The position numbers were made by a program, and so were the translations under genes. A stretch of DNA of 64,000 nt. It comes from Amylolactobacillus amylophilus DSM 20533 = JCM 1125. Its GTDB lineage: Bacteria; Bacillota; Bacilli; Lactobacillales; Lactobacillaceae. The stretch covers positions 1,426,001-1,490,000 of the forward strand of contig NZ_CP018888.1 in NCBI RefSeq assembly GCF_001936335.1. Reading direction: 5' to 3'. Shown here piece after piece: positions 8,545 to 18,209 of this stretch (position 1 is its first letter; every line of letters starts with the position of its first letter). The notes beneath the pieces were generated by a model, which made no database searches, was not told where the DNA came from, and saw only the letters and a list, made by a program, of their open reading frames with translations.

Positions 8545-11322
8545 ATGAAAATCAAAGAGACATTGAATTTGGGTAAAACTGAATTTCCCATGCGAGGTAA
8601 TTTGCCCGTTAGAGAGGCTGAATGGGAGCAGTCTTGGGATGAGAATCATGTGTATGAGGAACGCTTGAAGTTAAATGAGGGCAAACCACATTTTGTACTG
8701 CATGATGGTCCTCCATTTGCTAATGGTAATATCCACATGGGTCATGCCTTAAACAAGATCAGTAAGGATATCATTGTGCGTTACAAGTCGATGTCTGGCT
8801 ACTACGCACCATATGTCCCTGGTTGGGACACGCACGGACTACCAATCGAGCAACAACTCGCTAAAAAGGGTGTAAAGCGCAAGGAAATTTCATTGGCTGA
8901 ATACCGTGAGATGTGCCGGGACTTCGCCATGAATGAAGTCGAGAAACAAAAAAAAGACTTCAAGCGTCTAGGCGTAAGTGGAGATTGGGAGCACCCGTAT
9001 ATCACGCTCCAACCCGAATATGAAGCAGAGGAAATTCGTGTTTTTGGTGAAATGTATCAGAAGGGTTATATCTATAAAGGTAAGAAGCCCGTTTATTGGT
9101 CACCATCATCAGAATCGACACTTGCCGAGGCTGAGATTGAATATAAGGATGTCAAATCTGCTTCAATCTACGTTGCATTCAAGGTCGTCGATGGCAAGGG
9201 ACTGCTAGATCCTGCCGATACTTACTTCGTCATCTGGACGACTACTCCGTGGACAATTCCCTCAAACCGCGGAATTTCAGTTAATCCTGACTTCGAGTAT
9301 TCGGTTGTGCAGGTGGAAGATAGAAAGTATGTTATCGCTACTGAAAGGCTTCACGTTGTGGCTGAGACACTTGGATGGGAGCACTACGAGACCGTCAAAC
9401 GGTTAAAGGGAACGGACCTTGAATACATGACCGCAAAACACCCATTCTACGACAGAACCTCACTAGTAATGAACGGCTACCATGTTACTTTAGACGACGG
9501 TACTGGCTTAGTTCATACATCGCCTGGTCATGGTGCCGATGACTTTATCGTTGGTCAGAAGTATGATTTACCAATCGATGTGGAAATTGATGAAACTGGT
9601 CATTTCAACGAAGATGCACCCGGCTTTACCGGGCTCTTCTATGACGACGCGAACAAAGTTGTCACTAAACGACTTGAAGAGGTTGGCGCCTTACTTAAGC
9701 TCTCATTCTTCACGCACAGCTATCCACATGATTGGCGGACGAAAAAGCCCGTAATTTTCCGCGCAACAACCCAATGGTTTGCCTCAATCGACCCATTTAG
9801 GCAACAAATCCTTGATCAAATCGACCAAGTTAAGTTTCTGCCAGACTGGGGAAAGACCAGACTTTACAATATGATTCGCGACCGTGGTGACTGGGTAATC
9901 TCAAGACAACGTGCTTGGGGTGTGCCACTACCAATCTTTTACGCAGAGGATGGGACACCAATCATCACCGAGGAGACGATTGCACACGTAGCAAATATCT
10001 TTGAAAAAGAGGGCTCAAACGCCTGGGTCAAACATAGCGCTCAGGAATTATTACCGGCAGGATTCACGCACCCTGGTTCGCCAAATGGTGAATTCACAAA
10101 AGAAAAAGACATCATGGATGTCTGGTTCGATTCGGGTTCATCCCATACGTCTGTCCTCAAACAACGTGGTCTGAGCTTCCCGGCCGATGTCTATCTTGAA
10201 GGTTCCGACCAATATCGTGGCTGGTTCAACTCAAGTATTATCACGAGCGTGGCTGTTAACGGTGTTGCACCATACAAGCAGTTGATTTCACAAGGATTTG
10301 TGCTCGACGATCAGGGACACAAGATGAGTAAGTCACTTGGCAATATCATTGCACCAAATGACGTTATCAAACAAATGGGTGCCGAGATTATCCGGCTTTG
10401 GGTGGCCTCTGTTGATGCCAGTTCAGACGTTGCGGTTTCCATGGATATTCTCCGGCAAGTTTCCGAAAGTTATCGAAAAATCCGGAATACAATGCGCTTC
10501 ATGTTGGCCAATACCACTGATTTTGAACCAATAAAAAACAAAGTTTCATTTGAGAACCTCCGTTCAGTTGATAAGTATGCAGAGGTGAAATTAAACCAGG
10601 TTGTAGCGGCAGCTCTAAAGTCCTACGAAGAGTATAATTTCAATGACGTCTACAAGAAAATTACCGACTTCTTGACTAACGATCTTTCGGCCTTCTACTT
10701 AGACTTTGCTAAGGATGTCTTGTACATTGAGGCAAAGGATTCTTTTGAGCGGCGTGCAATGCAGACCGTGATGTACGATATTTTGGTCAAGCTGACCAAA
10801 CTGTTAACACCGATCCTGCCACACACAACTGAGGAAATCTGGGGCTTCCTGAAGGAGCCGGAAAAGATGGTTCAATTAGCAGAGATGCCAGTTGCAGAAC
10901 ACCTGCAGGATACAGCACCCTTGATGGAGAAGTGGGCAACATTCATGGACTTCAGAGATGATGTCTTGAAATCACTTGAAGTTGCCAGAAACGAGAAAAT
11001 CATTGGTAAATCATTTGAAGCAAAGCTGACCGTTTACCCTAAGCCAGTTGTCCGCGATTTGCTTGAATCTCTAGATGCCAATTTCCAGCAGATTTTGATT
11101 GTATCGCAATTTGAGATTGCATCGACTGAACCAGCAGGTGGGCACGAATATGCCAATGAAACTATTCTGGTTGAGCATGCAGCGGGTGAGGTTTGTCAGA
11201 GATGTCGGATGACGACAACTGATGTAGGCAGTAATCCTCAGTTACCAACTCTTTGTGCCCGGTGCGCAAGAATTGTCACCGAGAACTTCCCTGAGGAAGT
11301 AGAAAAGGGATTTGAGGGCTAA
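8545..11322 (+). CDS. ileS: Isoleucyl-tRNA synthetase
   Basis: Class I synthetase that charges tRNA-Ile, with editing of misactivated valine. The 925-residue protein has [16 protein letters not shown] (HIGH motif, near residue 64), the CP1 editing domain with TTPWTIPSN, the KMSKS loop (HKMSKSLGN, about 593-597), the anticodon-binding region, and a C-terminal zinc finger (CQRC and CARC, about residues 885-910). This zinc-bearing form of about 920-930 residues is the usual one in Lactobacillales. The start at ATG 8545 follows AAGGAGAG (8532-8539). An upstream in-frame ATG at 8485 lies inside the T-box sequence and is not credible. Confidence 0.99.
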   Translation: MKIKETLNLGKTEFPMRGNLPVREAEWEQSWDENHVYEERLKLNEGKPHFVLHDGPPFANGNIHMGHALNKISKDIIVRYKSMSGYYAPYVPGWDTHGLPIEQQLAKKGVKRKEISLAEYREMCRDFAMNEVEKQKKDFKRLGVSGDWEHPYITLQPEYEAEEIRVFGEMYQKGYIYKGKKPVYWSPSSESTLAEAEIEYKDVKSASIYVAFKVVDGKGLLDPADTYFVIWTTTPWTIPSNRGISVNPDFEYSVVQVEDRKYVIATERLHVVAETLGWEHYETVKRLKGTDLEYMTAKHPFYDRTSLVMNGYHVTLDDGTGLVHTSPGHGADDFIVGQKYDLPIDVEIDETGHFNEDAPGFTGLFYDDANKVVTKRLEEVGALLKLSFFTHSYPHDWRTKKPVIFRATTQWFASIDPFRQQILDQIDQVKFLPDWGKTRLYNMIRDRGDWVISRQRAWGVPLPIFYAEDGTPIITEETIAHVANIFEKEGSNAWVKHSAQELLPAGFTHPGSPNGEFTKEKDIMDVWFDSGSSHTSVLKQRGLSFPADVYLEGSDQYRGWFNSSIITSVAVNGVAPYKQLISQGFVLDDQGHKMSKSLGNIIAPNDVIKQMGAEIIRLWVASVDASSDVAVSMDILRQVSESYRKIRNTMRFMLANTTDFEPIKNKVSFENLRSVDKYAEVKLNQVVAAALKSYEEYNFNDVYKKITDFLTNDLSAFYLDFAKDVLYIEAKDSFERRAMQTVMYDILVKLTKLLTPILPHTTEEIWGFLKEPEKMVQLAEMPVAEHLQDTAPLMEKWATFMDFRDDVLKSLEVARNEKIIGKSFEAKLTVYPKPVVRDLLESLDANFQQILIVSQFEIASTEPAGGHEYANETILVEHAAGEVCQRCRMTTTDVGSNPQLPTLCARCARIVTENFPEEVEKGFEG

Positions 11323-11323
11323 G

Positions 11324-11539
11324 ATGCGTAAAGGAACCGTACAAGAATTTAATGAAAAACAGGGATTTGGCTTCATTCATGACGAAATCAATGATGCCAA
11401 TTACTTTGTGTTTTTCACCGCAATCCAAGAGAGTGGCTTTAGAGACCTGAAGCAAGGACAGGATGTATTGTTCCAGCTTGCCATGGGTAAAAAAGGGCTC
11501 CAGGCGATTAATGTGGTGCCACAAGCAGTGGCAAATTAG
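11324..11539 (+). CDS. Cold-shock-domain-like small protein
   Basis: A 71-residue protein resembling the OB-fold cold shock domain, presumably binding single-stranded RNA or DNA. RNP1 is recognisable as QGFGFIHDE (residues about 14-22). RNP2 is present but altered: YFVFFTAI where classical proteins have a VFVHFSAI pattern, so a conserved His is Phe here. The spacing between motifs and the C-terminal GLQAINV strand fit the family. It starts one base after the ileS stop, so it is probably co-transcribed and T-box-controlled with ileS. Whether it is a true nucleic-acid chaperone is uncertain. Confidence 0.8.
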   Translation: MRKGTVQEFNEKQGFGFIHDEINDANYFVFFTAIQESGFRDLKQGQDVLFQLAMGKKGLQAINVVPQAVAN

Positions 11540-11554
11540 AAGGAATGATTACTA

Positions 11555-12115
11555 ATGAATTTACAAGAACGAGAGTTAAGTCGCGAAACTAAGTTTGTCG
11601 GTAAAATTATTAGTGTAGATGTAACGCAAGTTGAACTACCAAATGGTCAAAAAACAGAACGAGAAATTGTAACGCATCCGGGCGCAGTCTGTTGTTTAGC
11701 CATCAACGAACAGAATGAGTGCTTGTTAATTAAGCAGTGGCGTTCGCCGCTGAATCGCTTGAGCATTGAGATTCCTGCTGGTAAACTTGATGCCACCGAT
11801 GAATCGCCACTCAGTGCCATGAAACGTGAATTAAATGAAGAAGCTGGCTACCAGGCGGGATATTTCGAGGAGTTGAATAACTTCTTCTCCTCGCCAGGAT
11901 TTAGCGATGAAATGCTAACACTCTTCTACTGTGATACGTTGACCGCGGCTAAGACCAAATTAGCAGCCGATGACGATGAATTTCTGGAACAAATGTGGGT
12001 TGATTTGGCAACCGCTAAACAGATGGTCGCAGACGGCGAAATTGTTGACTTGAAGACATTGTTTGCGTTAAGTTATTGGGAAACAATGCAGTTACGGAGT
12101 GCAACTAATGGTTAA
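11555..12115 (+). CDS. Nudix hydrolase, ADP-ribose pyrophosphatase-like
   Basis: Likely cleaves ADP-ribose or a related nucleoside diphosphate derivative to AMP and ribose 5-phosphate. The 186-residue protein has the Nudix box starting GKLDATDESPLSAMKREL and ending NEEAGY (residues about 88-111). The RELNEE metal-binding core is intact. There is one extra residue between the first Gly and Glu compared with the textbook spacing. The preceding WRSPLNRLSIEIPAG pattern is typical of the ADPRase (NudF) subgroup. AAGGAA upstream supports the ATG. Its last codons overlap the next gene by 8 bases. Confidence 0.9.
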   Translation: MNLQERELSRETKFVGKIISVDVTQVELPNGQKTEREIVTHPGAVCCLAINEQNECLLIKQWRSPLNRLSIEIPAGKLDATDESPLSAMKRELNEEAGYQAGYFEELNNFFSSPGFSDEMLTLFYCDTLTAAKTKLAADDDEFLEQMWVDLATAKQMVADGEIVDLKTLFALSYWETMQLRSATNG

Positions 12116-12392
12116 AAGACGTGACGAGAAACTTACTCGCGCACAATATCAGGCAAAAGAAAAAAGACGCCATTTTTGGCGTCCTTTTGCCGTTTCTAAA
12201 GTAAAAAAAAAGCGGGCTAATTATGAGAACGAACCCACGATTATTACAATTGGTGATGAACCAGTTACTGATAGTGCAGAACTGAATCGTGAAGAGAAAA
12301 TAAGATTGATCAAGCGGCGGCTCAATATTGGTATCTTCGTGACGGCCAGCTTGATTGTCGTTGTACTTTTGATTCTCTTCTTAGTTAAGTAA
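12108..12392 (+). CDS. Small single-pass membrane protein of unknown function
   Basis: A 94-residue protein I do not recognise as a characterised family. The N-terminal half is very basic (many Lys and Arg in the first 45 residues). It is followed by a short acidic stretch (TIITIGDEPVTDSAELNREE) and a C-terminal hydrophobic segment of about 20 residues (GIFVTASLIVVVLLILFLV). This suggests a tail-anchored or N-in membrane protein. The start ATG overlaps the end of the Nudix gene (stop at 12113-12115), and mtnN follows 10 bases later, so the three genes are probably translated from one message. No function is assigned. Confidence 0.75.
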   Translation: MVKRRDEKLTRAQYQAKEKRRHFWRPFAVSKVKKKRANYENEPTIITIGDEPVTDSAELNREEKIRLIKRRLNIGIFVTASLIVVVLLILFLVK

Positions 12393-12402
12393 GGAAAAAA
12401 TA

Positions 12403-13101
12403 ATGAAAATAGCAATAATTATACCAATGGCAGAAGAACGTGAATACTATCTGGAGCATTTTCAGCTTGAGGCGAAGGAACGAATTGGCGCAGTGGAGTT
12501 TGAACACTTTACTCACGGCAGCAACGATATTTATCTTGGTCTGAGTGGCATTGGTAAAGTACAGGCTGCAATGGCTTTGACCAGTCTGTTGGCTACCACA
12601 AAAATTGATTTGATATTCTTGACTGGTTCTGCCGGTAGCTTACAAGAGAACGTGCGTGTTAATGATTTGGTTGTGGCAGATGCTTTTGCTTACCATGATG
12701 TCAATGCTGTGAATGCTGGACCGTACGTTATTGGTCAAATCCCACAAGAACCGGCCATCTATAGTTTGGCTAATGACTACCGCGAGCAATTTGTTTCATT
12801 TCTTCATGATGAGCAGATTGCATTCCAAAGTGGCCTGATTGTCACAGGTGATACATTTGTTTCGACTAACGCGCTGAAAGAGGCCATTAAGGCTAACTTT
12901 CCAACGGCCTTAGGGGTTGAGATGGAGGGCGCGGCAATGGCCCAGGTTGCCTCCCACTTTGCCGTGCCGTTGATTGGGTTACGAGCAATTAGTGACAATG
13001 GTGATGATAATGCAGACTTTGACTTCGATCAATTTGTGCGACGTGTCGGTAAGACGGCAGCACAGACCATCAGCAAGTTTTTAGACACAGATATTCTATA
13101 A
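12403..13101 (+). CDS. mtnN: 5'-methylthioadenosine/S-adenosylhomocysteine nucleosidase
   Basis: Hydrolyses methylthioadenosine and S-adenosylhomocysteine to adenine and the thioribose compound, feeding methyl-cycle recycling and, where luxS exists, AI-2 formation. The 232-residue protein has the family N-terminus with PMAEERE (catalytic Glu region), the FLTGSAGSL glycine loop, GVEMEGAAMAQVASH (substrate ribose-binding Glu), and the C-terminal ISDNGDDNADFDF with the catalytic Asp. AAGGAAAA precedes the ATG. It is followed 14 bases later by a cysteine desulfurase, a common order in lactobacilli. Confidence 0.96.
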   Translation: MKIAIIIPMAEEREYYLEHFQLEAKERIGAVEFEHFTHGSNDIYLGLSGIGKVQAAMALTSLLATTKIDLIFLTGSAGSLQENVRVNDLVVADAFAYHDVNAVNAGPYVIGQIPQEPAIYSLANDYREQFVSFLHDEQIAFQSGLIVTGDTFVSTNALKEAIKANFPTALGVEMEGAAMAQVASHFAVPLIGLRAISDNGDDNADFDFDQFVRRVGKTAAQTISKFLDTDIL

Positions 13102-13115
13102 AAAAGGGCGATAAA

Positions 13116-14276
13116 ATGAAACATCTATATTTTGATAATGCGGCGACGACACCGATGGATCAGACCGTGATTGATTTAATGACGAAGACGATGACCGAGG
13201 ACTTTGGTAATGCCTCTAGTACGCATTACTTTGGACGTCAAGCTAGAGAAATTGTTGATCACGCACGTCAGATTATTGGTGATTCGATTAATGCTAAGCC
13301 GACTGAAATAATTTTTACTAGCGGTGGATCTGAAAGTAACAACGCAGCAATATTTGGCGTGGCCAAGAGCAGTCCGGGTAAACACATCATCACAACTGCG
13401 ATCGAGCACCCATCGGTCATAAATCCCTTACACGAATTGGAACGGGCCGGTTACGAGGTGACGTACCTGGACGTGAATGAGCACGGCATGATTGATCTGG
13501 ACCAGTTAAGGGCGACACTTAGGCCAGATACCATCTTGGTCTCGGTGATGGCGGTTAATAACGAGGTCGGCTCGCTCATGCCCCTGAAGGAGATTGGGGA
13601 GATTGTCTCGGAAAGTTCTGCGCTCTTTCACGTGGATGATGTCCAAGGATATGGTAATCTTAAATTAGATGTTAAAGACGCACACATCGATTTACTATCA
13701 ACGAGCGCCCATAAAATCAATGGTCCCAAGTTCCTGGGCTTCTTGTACGTTAATCAGGAGGTGCAGCTACCAAAGCTGATCTTCGGCGGCGAGCAAGAGA
13801 GAAAGAAACGAGCAGGAACGGAGAACGTACCAGCAATTGCCGGTTTTGGCCAAGCTGTTGCCGAAATTGAGGCACAGGATCCTAGAAAGATGCAGGCAAA
13901 ATATCGTTCGTTTCAAGATCGGATATTGGCTGATTTGACTGAAAATGACGTTGACTTTGCGGTGAACGGTGGCGTTGATGATGAGCATTCGGCCCACGTA
14001 CTGAATTTGTGGATCAAGGGCGTCTCAACCTATGTGTTGCAGACCAACCTTGATTTAGCCGGAATTGCTGTCTCTGGTGGCTCTGCATGTACCGCCGGTT
14101 CACTTGAGCCATCGCATGTTTTGACCGCAATGTTTGGCGCAGACTCACCCCGTGTGAGCGAGTCGATTCGGATTAGTTTCGGCCGGATGAATACGCTGGC
14201 TGAGGTACAGGAATTGAGTATGCAGCTTGTTAATCTTTGTGTACGTCTCCAACATAAAGTTACGAACAAAAAATAA
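13116..14276 (+). CDS. Cysteine desulfurase (NifS/IscS family), probably dedicated to tRNA thiolation
   Basis: PLP enzyme that removes sulfur from cysteine as a persulfide and passes it on. The 386-residue protein has the PLP-binding Lys200 in STSAHKINGPK, and the active-site Cys325 in GGSACTAGS within the mobile loop. The HxN-type region around AIEHPSVI is also present. Two genes downstream is mnmA, so sulfur delivery to the tRNA 2-thiouridylase is the likely job, as for the YrvO-MnmA pair of Bacillus; this is inferred from context. The stop codon is part of a 13-base tandem duplication. Confidence 0.95.
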   Translation: MKHLYFDNAATTPMDQTVIDLMTKTMTEDFGNASSTHYFGRQAREIVDHARQIIGDSINAKPTEIIFTSGGSESNNAAIFGVAKSSPGKHIITTAIEHPSVINPLHELERAGYEVTYLDVNEHGMIDLDQLRATLRPDTILVSVMAVNNEVGSLMPLKEIGEIVSESSALFHVDDVQGYGNLKLDVKDAHIDLLSTSAHKINGPKFLGFLYVNQEVQLPKLIFGGEQERKKRAGTENVPAIAGFGQAVAEIEAQDPRKMQAKYRSFQDRILADLTENDVDFAVNGGVDDEHSAHVLNLWIKGVSTYVLQTNLDLAGIAVSGGSACTAGSLEPSHVLTAMFGADSPRVSESIRISFGRMNTLAEVQELSMQLVNLCVRLQHKVTNKK

Positions 14277-14292
14277 GTACAAAAAATAAGTA
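14267..14292 (+). repeat. Perfect 13-base tandem duplication at the end of the cysteine desulfurase gene
   Basis: CAAAAAATAAGTA occurs twice back to back (14267-14279 and 14280-14292). The first copy includes the stop codon. The duplication is short and could come from slippage; it leaves the protein end unchanged. Confidence 0.85.
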
Positions 14293-14306
14293 AAATCACA
14301 AAACTA

Positions 14307-14315
14307 TGTTACAAT
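14307..14315 (+). promoter_or_regulatory. Possible extended -10 promoter before the DUF1831-like gene
   Basis: TGTTACAAT gives a TG-n-TACAAT extended -10 element 30 bases before the ATG at 14345. No good -35 is visible upstream, so this is a weak call. It would let the DUF1831-like gene and mnmA be transcribed without the desulfurase. Confidence 0.4.
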
Positions 14316-14344
14316 GGTTTGTGTTGATTTGTTGGGAGTAGAAA

Positions 14345-15822
<1,478 letters not shown>

Positions 15823-15836
15823 GCGTCTAACCAATT

Positions 15837-15860
15837 AAGGATCAATTTGATCCTTTTTTT
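15837..15860 (+). terminator. Rho-independent terminator after mnmA
   Basis: AAGGATCA and TGATCC form a short perfect stem around ATT, followed by seven T's. It separates the thiolation operon from the iminopeptidase gene. Confidence 0.85.
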
Positions 15861-15970
15861 CTTGCCGAAAATCCGTGATTAATGCGAAAAATATTGGCGA
15901 CAGTAGTACAATTAGAGTATTAACTTTTCAATGCAAAGCGGTTTTTGTGTAGATGATTGGGGATTAGATA

Positions 15971-16849
15971 ATGCAAGTTAAAGAAGGTTACATGCCGTTT
16001 CGGGAGTTCAAGACGTATTACAGGATAGTTGGCGAAAGAAGACCAGGTAAAGCACCACTACTGCTTTTACACGGTGGACCAGGATCCTCGCACAATTATT
16101 TTGAATTACTCGATGATTATGCCGCTACGGGCCGTCAATTGATTATGTATGACCAGGTTGGATGTGGCAAATCCTCTTTGCCAGAAGATCCTGCTGTCTA
16201 CGTCAAGGAGACATGGGCTGAGGAGCTGAGTGCGATTCGCAGCTACCTCGAGCTTGATGAGGTTCACTTGGCGGGGCAATCATGGGGTGGCATGCTGCTG
16301 ATGTATTACCTGACCCACGTTTCTCAAAAAGGGATTAAGAGTGCGATGATTAATAGTTCACCAGCCTCAATCAAGCTGTGGACCAAAGAGCAGCATAGGC
16401 TGATTTCTTACATGAGTTATGAGGACCAACAAGCAATCGCTGAGGCTGAACGAACGGGCAACTTCTCTGGCTACAAGTATCACGCTGCTAATGAACGTTA
16501 TATGGATAAATATTGTTGGGAGCAGCCAAACGCGCAGTCCCCAGAACCTCTGAGGAGACCAACGAATGGTGCACGTGCCAGTCTGATTGCCGAGGGGCCA
16601 AACGAGTTCACCGAGAACGGCACGATTAGTGACTTTGAATTAACGGATGAGCTCTACAAGATTCAGGTACCAACGCTCGTGACGAGCGGGACCGATGACT
16701 TGTGTACACCACTGATTGCAAAATCCGTTTACGATCATATTCCAAACGCAAAGTGGCACCTCTTTGCCGATAGTCGGCATTTGGCTTTACTTGATCAACC
16801 ACAGGAATTTCGATCAGTACTCGATACCTGGTTAGGACAGAATGATTAA
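15971..16849 (+). CDS. pepI: Proline iminopeptidase (alpha/beta hydrolase)
   Basis: Removes N-terminal proline from peptides in the cytoplasm; part of peptide utilisation in lactobacilli. The 292-residue protein has the oxyanion-hole motif LLHGGPGSSH (about residues 33-41), DQVGCGKS, the nucleophile Ser104 in GQSWGG, a probable catalytic Asp in TSGTDDLCTP, and the C-terminal His in DSRHLALLDQP. The N-terminus (MQVKEGYMPF) fits the lactobacillar PepI subgroup, so I keep the ATG at 15971. Substrate is inferred from the subfamily. It is probably transcribed alone or with the next gene; no clear promoter was found in 15861-15970. Confidence 0.9.
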   Translation: MQVKEGYMPFREFKTYYRIVGERRPGKAPLLLLHGGPGSSHNYFELLDDYAATGRQLIMYDQVGCGKSSLPEDPAVYVKETWAEELSAIRSYLELDEVHLAGQSWGGMLLMYYLTHVSQKGIKSAMINSSPASIKLWTKEQHRLISYMSYEDQQAIAEAERTGNFSGYKYHAANERYMDKYCWEQPNAQSPEPLRRPTNGARASLIAEGPNEFTENGTISDFELTDELYKIQVPTLVTSGTDDLCTPLIAKSVYDHIPNAKWHLFADSRHLALLDQPQEFRSVLDTWLGQND

Positions 16850-16911
16850 GCAACTGTGTTTTTTCAATCTGTAGTAATAAAAAAATAAGTAATTTTGAGG
16901 TAGTTTGATTC

Positions 16912-17577
16912 ATGCAATTGTATTTTGTGCGGCACGGTAAAACCAAATGGAATTTAGAGGGGAGATATCAAGGTAGTAACGGTAACTCACCGCTCTTACC
17001 GGAATCCTACGAGGATATCGCTCGCCTGGCGACTTATCTGAAGAGTACGGACACGCATTTTAGAGCCTTTTATACCAGTCCCTTACAACGGGCCAGTGAT
17101 ACCGTCATCAGCCTACGTCAGGCTCTGGGTGCGACGGCTCCCATCATCACGGATAACCGGTTGAAGGAGTTCAACCTTGGGAAACTTGAGGGTATGAGTT
17201 TCACCGATGCCGAACGCAAATTTCCCGTGCAAATAAAGGCCTTTAGGTATCACCCGGACCGTTATGATCCGAGTGCTTTTGGTGGTGAGAAGTTTACCAG
17301 CTTAATCGCACGCGGCAAAAGCCTCGTGACGGAGATTGCGAAGCGGTATCAGGCGGAGGATGATAAAGTATTAATAGTTAGTCACGGTGCGGCCCTTGTT
17401 GCAATCATTCAAAGCCTAGCCGGCACTGATTTGGCTGACCTGCGCAGTCGGGGCGGCTTAGTTAATACCAGTCTGAGTATTTTAGAGACGAAGGATCAGG
17501 GGCAGACTTTTCAAGAAATTAGCTGGAATCAGACTGATTTTCTGCATAAGAAATTAGGAGTAACGGACATTATTTGA
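16912..17577 (+). CDS. Histidine phosphatase family protein (phosphoglycerate-mutase-like)
   Basis: Phosphatase of the histidine-phosphatase superfamily; the substrate is not evident. The 221-residue protein has the phospho-acceptor motif YFVRHGKTKWNLEGRYQG (RHG at about residues 6-8) and a second conserved His in VSHGAAL (about residues 158-164). A glycolytic phosphoglycerate mutase is less likely, because the insertions typical of GpmA are missing. GAGG about 11 bases upstream supports the ATG. Its TGA overlaps the ATG of the TPR gene, so the two are probably translationally coupled. Confidence 0.88.
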   Translation: MQLYFVRHGKTKWNLEGRYQGSNGNSPLLPESYEDIARLATYLKSTDTHFRAFYTSPLQRASDTVISLRQALGATAPIITDNRLKEFNLGKLEGMSFTDAERKFPVQIKAFRYHPDRYDPSAFGGEKFTSLIARGKSLVTEIAKRYQAEDDKVLIVSHGAALVAIIQSLAGTDLADLRSRGGLVNTSLSILETKDQGQTFQEISWNQTDFLHKKLGVTDII

Positions 17578-18209
17578 TGGTTAATAAACAAGCGAAGCAC
17601 GAACAAAATCAAGAGAGAATTCGGCAGCTAGTGAAGGATATCGAGCAGCAGCCAAACGATACCACAAGCTACCTTGAGTTATCCGCTCTTTTACTTGAGC
17701 AGAAAGCTTTTACTGAAGCAATTGAATTGTTACAAAAGGCCCATGCCTTGGTGGCAAAACCGGAGTTATTGGACTTTAATTTGGCCGTGGCCTATTACTA
17801 TGATGGCCAATATGACGCGGCACTAAATCTACTGGCACAACTACCGGTAGAAGATACGGTCCTGTATCAGCAGGCTTTGATTTTCTTCAAGCAAGGAAAC
17901 ATTAAGAAGGCACTGGCGTTTGTGTTAACAATTAAGAAGATGACAGATGAGAGTCAGGAGCTCCTGGGGGATATTTGGCTGGCACTGGGTGCTACGAAGC
18001 AAGCTAAGGAAGCATTAATGCAGATTCCGGTAGCAGCTAGATCCGCCAAGGTCTGGTTCATGTTAGGAGTGACTAGTTCGACCAACTCCAAGGATTCGGC
18101 CGAGGGTTACTTCGCCAAATCCAGAGAGCTCGATTCTGAGTATTTTACAACCGCAATGAAACAATATGAGGGTGTTCTCGCTTTGGTTAGGGAAAAGAAT
18201 GATGATTAA
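17577..18209 (+). CDS. Tetratricopeptide-repeat protein
   Basis: A 210-residue soluble protein made largely of TPR-like helical repeats, for example SYLELSALLLEQKAFTEAIE and a second copy at DFNLAVAYYYDGQYDAALNL. Such repeats mediate protein-protein contacts; no partner is known. In several Lactobacillales a TPR gene of this kind sits just before recD2. The ATG at 17577 overlaps the previous TGA; a TTG one codon upstream is also possible. The AGGAG (17556-17560) lies rather far from the start. The last 8-11 bases overlap recD2. Confidence 0.85.
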   Translation: MVNKQAKHEQNQERIRQLVKDIEQQPNDTTSYLELSALLLEQKAFTEAIELLQKAHALVAKPELLDFNLAVAYYYDGQYDAALNLLAQLPVEDTVLYQQALIFFKQGNIKKALAFVLTIKKMTDESQELLGDIWLALGATKQAKEALMQIPVAARSAKVWFMLGVTSSTNSKDSAEGYFAKSRELDSEYFTTAMKQYEGVLALVREKNDD

